A stretch of 64,000 nucleotides of DNA from Methylobacterium sp. J-076 (GTDB lineage: Bacteria > Pseudomonadota > Alphaproteobacteria > Rhizobiales > Beijerinckiaceae): positions 1 to 64,000 of the forward strand of contig NZ_JAKSXW010000148.1 in the NCBI RefSeq assembly GCF_022829405.1, given 5' to 3'. The notes under the pieces are model-generated. The model had not been told where the DNA came from, ran no database searches, and was given only the letters and a program-made list of their open reading frames with translations. Made by a program: the position numbers and the translations under genes. Of the stretch, positions 62,072 to 64,000 are shown one piece after another (the first letter of the stretch is position 1; the number at the start of each line of letters is the position of its first letter).

Positions 62072-64000
62072 TCAGCGCCCGCCGGCCGAGAGGTCGAGGG
62101 CGGCCGCGATGCCCTCGCGGGAGCCGAGGAGGGCGGCCTTCTCCGCCCGGGACAGGCTCGCCCAGGCGGCGTCGAAGTCGTCGGCGTCGGCGAGCTTGGC
62201 ACGCCCCACCACCAGGGCGGCGTCGATCGGCCCGTCGCCGCGGCGGCGGGGGGGCGGCAGGGCGGCGAGGTGGTGCGCGCGCAGGGCCGGGTCGCGGAGG
62301 AGGCGGTGCATCGCGTCTTCCTCCGCCTCGCCCGAGAGCTGCCGGTACAGCGCCACGGCCCGCTGGAGGGCCGGCGGCGGGGCGACCTCCTCCGGGGTCT
62401 GCAGCAGGCCGACCCGGCGCAGGGCCTCGCCGGCCCTGCGGCTGGAGGTCAGGAGGACCAGCGGCACGGCGAGGCCGAGCCCGACGAGGACAGGGGTCAT
62501 CCAGAGGAAGAGCGGCGCCGAGACCGCGTAGGCGGCGCCCGCGAGCACGAGGCCGACCAGGGTGTATTGCCAGTAGCCGGCGATGACGACGCCGACCGGC
62601 ACGCGGCCGTCGTCCCGCTTCTGCGCGTTCCAGCCGGAATCCCGCCCCAGCAGGACGCCCACGACGGCGGAGGATTGGATCAGCATCGCGATGGGGGCGA
62701 TCAGGCCGCCGAGCAGCGTTTCGATCAGCACGCTCCCGAGGACCCTCACGCTGCCGCCGCAGGCCCGCCGGGTCGGCCCATCGAACAGCAGCACGATGTA
62801 GGCCATCAGCTTCGGCGCCAGCAGGACCGCCATGGTCACGCCGAACAGCTGCTGGGCGAGGACCGGATCGACCTTCGGCCAATTCGGGAACAGCAGCCGC
62901 TCGTCACCGAAATATTCGGGCCGCACGAAGCGCGCCTGCAACGAGATGAGGACGCCGAAGAGCAGGAAGATCAGCCAGAGCGGCGAGGTCACGTAGCTGC
63001 CGATCCCCATCAGGAGATGCAGCCGGCTGACCCAGTGGAGGCCGCGGGTCGGCAGGACGGAGGCGTGCTGGAGGTTGCCCTGGCACCAGCGCCGGTCCCG
63101 CACGGCCACGTCGGTGAGGGAGGGCGGCCCCTCCTCGTAGCTGCCGGCCAGATCCGGCGCCATGCGCACGGCCCAGCCGCCCCGGCGGATCAGGGCGGCC
63201 TCCACGAAATCGTGGCTCAGGATGTGGCCGCCGAAGGGCGTGCGGCCGGGCAGGACCGGCAGCCCCGCCTGCTCGGCGAAGGCCCGGGTGCGGATGATGG
63301 CGTTGTGGCCCCAGTAATTGCCCTCGGTCCCGTGCCAGCGGGCGATGCCGTGGGCGATGAGCGGGCCGTAGACGCGTCCGGCGAATTGCTGAAGCCGCGC
63401 GAACAGGGTCGTGCCGTTGGCGATCACCGGTAGGGTCTGGATCAGGCCCGTGCCGGGCTGGCTCTCCATCATCGCGGCGAGGCGCACGATGGTGGCGCCT
63501 TCCATGACGCTGTCCGCGTCGAGGATCAGCATCAGCGGGTAGTCCCCGCCGAAACGCCTCACCCAGTCCGCGATGTTGCCGGCCTTGCGCTCGGTGTTCT
63601 TGGGGCGTCGCCGGTAGAAGATCCGCGCCGCGCCCCCGGTCCGCTCGCGCAGGGCAAGGAACGAGGCTTCCTCCGCGATCCAGACGTCCGGGTCGGTGGT
63701 GTCGCTGAGGATGAAGAAGTCGAAGTGGTCGATCCGGCCCGTCGCGTCGAGCGACTCGTAGATGGCCTGGAGCCCGGAGGCGATCCGCGCCGGGTGCTCG
63801 TTGTAGCAGGGCATGAGCAGCGCGGTGCGCAGGCCCAGGGGGGGCACGGTCTCCCCCGCGGGCGCCGCCGCCCGCCGCCGCCCGGCGATCATGTCCACGA
63901 GGCCGACCAGCGCGCTCGTGAAGGCGAGGGCGATCCAGGCGAACAGCACCACGAAGAGGACGAGGACCATCCAGCCCAGGACGCTCTGCCCCGCGCCGTT
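62072..64000 (-). CDS. mdoH: Glucans biosynthesis glucosyltransferase H (5' end beyond window)
   Basis: Membrane glucosyltransferase that builds and exports osmoregulated periplasmic glucans. About 643 residues are visible, with the reading frame open to the window edge. The GT2 domain includes FILSDTTDPDVWIAEEASFL, YRRRPKNTERKAGNIADWVR, LMLILDADSVMEGATIVRLA (Asp-x-Asp), GGHILSHDFVEAALIRRGGW and the QRRW-like DRRWCQGNLQHASVLPTRGL. Six or more membrane helices follow, and a C-terminal cytoplasmic tail. mdoG is expected upstream, outside the window. Confidence 0.93.
   Translation of the reverse strand, partial: NGAGQSVLGWMVLVLFVVLFAWIALAFTSALVGLVDMIAGRRRAAAPAGETVPPLGLRTALLMPCYNEHPARIASGLQAIYESLDATGRIDHFDFFILSDTTDPDVWIAEEASFLALRERTGGAARIFYRRRPKNTERKAGNIADWVRRFGGDYPLMLILDADSVMEGATIVRLAAMMESQPGTGLIQTLPVIANGTTLFARLQQFAGRVYGPLIAHGIARWHGTEGNYWGHNAIIRTRAFAEQAGLPVLPGRTPFGGHILSHDFVEAALIRRGGWAVRMAPDLAGSYEEGPPSLTDVAVRDRRWCQGNLQHASVLPTRGLHWVSRLHLLMGIGSYVTSPLWLIFLLFGVLISLQARFVRPEYFGDERLLFPNWPKVDPVLAQQLFGVTMAVLLAPKLMAYIVLLFDGPTRRACGGSVRVLGSVLIETLLGGLIAPIAMLIQSSAVVGVLLGRDSGWNAQKRDDGRVPVGVVIAGYWQYTLVGLVLAGAAYAVSAPLFLWMTPVLVGLGLAVPLVLLTSSRRAGEALRRVGLLQTPEEVAPPPALQRAVALYRQLSGEAEEDAMHRLLRDPALRAHHLAALPPPRRRGDGPIDAALVVGRAKLADADDFDAAWASLSRAEKAALLGSREGIAAALDLSAGGR

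Noticed and set aside
61113..62882. 589-aa minus-strand ORF over the GST gene
   Set aside because: It overlaps both the GST gene and the glucosyltransferase end; no homology, repetitive Arg/Gly/Ala composition.

Overview
The window looks like Rhizobiales DNA, most probably Methylobacterium/Methylorubrum. The reasons are high GC, a rhizobial-type D-tartrate dehydratase, a BA14K-type glycine-rich protein, a Porin_2-type porin, an osmoregulated-glucan glucosyltransferase, and a rhodopsin/Blh pair of the kind seen in methylobacteria. This is inference from protein families; there is no rRNA or complete tRNA to anchor it.

Layout. (A) 1-10.45 kb appears to be the right part of one accessory island. 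It carries a TonB-dependent siderophore receptor (cut by the window edge), an AraC regulator, a catalase-family protein, a hybrid histidine kinase, a family B DNA polymerase gene split by an 851-bp IS5-family element, and a 96-aa companion gene. It ends at a 3' half of a tRNA-Met(CAT)-like gene. (B) 10.45-55.21 kb is a second island, bracketed by two such tRNA 3' halves about 44.76 kb apart. It starts with a tyrosine integrase and ends with an intact copy of the same polymerase + 96-aa module. Both islands therefore read int - cargo - polB - p96 - tRNA 3' end, which looks like tandem accretion at one tRNA site. Putative integrase arm sites (TAGCGCA) lie beside both tRNA fragments. (C) From about 55.2 kb the sequence looks like GC-rich chromosomal backbone: fatty acid desaturase, BA14K-type protein, tartrate dehydratase, porin, GST and OpgH/MdoH.

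Cargo of island B. A minus-strand operon encodes rhodopsin, Blh carotene oxygenase, a CaCA-type cation exchanger and two DUF1622 membrane proteins; this reads as a light-driven proton/ion module. Next come a small tyrosine recombinase, a DUF2958 protein, and a truncated Mrp antiporter operon (B, C, D only) fused to a dps remnant. A long minus-strand run (38.6 to 23.5 kb) couples carbohydrate and organic substrate oxidation to a cytochrome bo-type quinol oxidase: GMC dehydrogenases, SMP-30 lactonase, GH15 glycosidase, a pyruvate-oxidase-like TPP enzyme, an enolase-superfamily dehydratase, a gluconate-dehydrogenase subunit 3, and CyoABCD. A short plus-strand set (DoxX, cupin, second lactonase) diverges from it.

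The right part of island B (41-51 kb) holds several unknown genes, an HUH Rep-like protein with two perfect hairpins upstream of its start, a Met-rich exported peptide, a second catalase-family gene beside a cytochrome b remnant, a frameshifted alpha/beta hydrolase and a DUF892 ferritin-like gene. Intergenic spaces are studded with a degenerate repeat family built on a GAACGTCCGCTT core. The most notable things are the polB/p96/tRNA module (similar in outline to pipolins), its repetition in tandem, and the co-mobile rhodopsin-ion exchange and sugar-oxidase respiratory modules.
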